A stretch of 14,382 nucleotides of DNA from Clostridia bacterium. Its GTDB lineage: Bacteria > Bacillota > Clostridia > Oscillospirales > CAG-272. Each line of letters begins with the position of its first letter. Position 1 is the first letter of the stretch. Made by a program: the position numbers and the translations under genes. The notes beneath the pieces were generated by a model. The model saw only the letters and a list, made by a program, of their open reading frames with translations. It searched no databases and had not been told where the DNA came from. Shown piece after piece: positions 14,307 through 14,382 of this stretch. Location: contig JAGBXH010000431.1 of assembly GCA_017629395.1 (NCBI GenBank), positions 1 through 14,382 on the forward strand. The letters are read 5' to 3'.

Positions 14307-14382
14307 ATGAAAATGAGTAAAATCTTGTCTCTTGTCTTAGTTGCCATCATGATGATGACGGCACTGGTGGCTTGTAAGACTC
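14307..14382 (+). CDS. N-terminus of a lipoprotein, probable sugar ABC transporter binding protein (partial, 3' end outside window)
   Basis: Only 25 codons are visible. The ATG lies 6 nt after GGAGGA (14295-14300) and begins a signal peptide: MKMSKIL, a Leu/Val/Met-rich core and the lipobox LVAC with Cys23. The mature protein is not in the window. The strong separate promoter and position after three secreted glycosidases suggest an extracellular solute-binding lipoprotein for maltodextrin or another oligosaccharide. That role is inferred from context; only the lipoprotein signal is seen. Confidence 0.7.
   Translation, partial: MKMSKILSLVLVAIMMMTALVACKT

Overview
The window reads like the chromosome of an anaerobic, polysaccharide-degrading member of the Bacillota, most likely an uncultured gut or rumen Clostridia. 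This is inferred from GGAGG-type ribosome binding sites, sigma-A promoters with 17-bp spacers, many Cys-lipobox lipoproteins, Thr/Glu-rich surface linkers, a Cu-amine-oxidase-N-like (stalk) domain and type I pullulanase/GH53 enzymes. Genus cannot be fixed from the sequence alone.

Left part (1-6373). The 3' end of a surface protein with a TTPEE[V/A] hexapeptide repeat and a C-terminal membrane anchor is followed by a strong hairpin terminator shared with a convergent AraC-family regulator. The regulator is divergent from a two-gene operon: a 264-aa lipoprotein of unknown function and a 1249-aa multidomain lipoprotein. The large protein has two tandem jelly-roll-like domains, a GH99/GH71/WbsX-like barrel ending in a WNEWGAG motif, a CBM9/DOMON-like domain and a Cu-amine-oxidase-N-like domain. 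Back-to-back promoters and two inverted repeats lie in the regulator/operon gap. This regulator-lipoprotein-giant-enzyme set is the least explained part of the window.

Middle (6374-7745). An EamA-type transporter on the minus strand converges on the first operon and shares a bidirectional terminator with it. Beyond it lies a gene-poor stretch of about 530 bp containing a broken fragment of a Vsr-like (very short patch repair) endonuclease. This looks like a scar of gene turnover between two glycan loci.

Right part (7746-14382). One promoter appears to drive three secreted lipoprotein glycosidases: type I pullulanase (pulA, GH13_14), endo-beta-1,4-galactanase (GH53 with Ig-like and carbohydrate-binding domains) and an alpha-amylase-type GH13. 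A separate promoter, with a perfect consensus, precedes the start of another lipoprotein, probably the binding protein of a sugar ABC transporter, which runs off the window. Inferred flow: alpha-glucans (and, oddly, beta-galactan) are cut at the outer face of the membrane and the oligosaccharides are then imported.

No tRNA, rRNA, CRISPR array or intact insertion sequence was seen.
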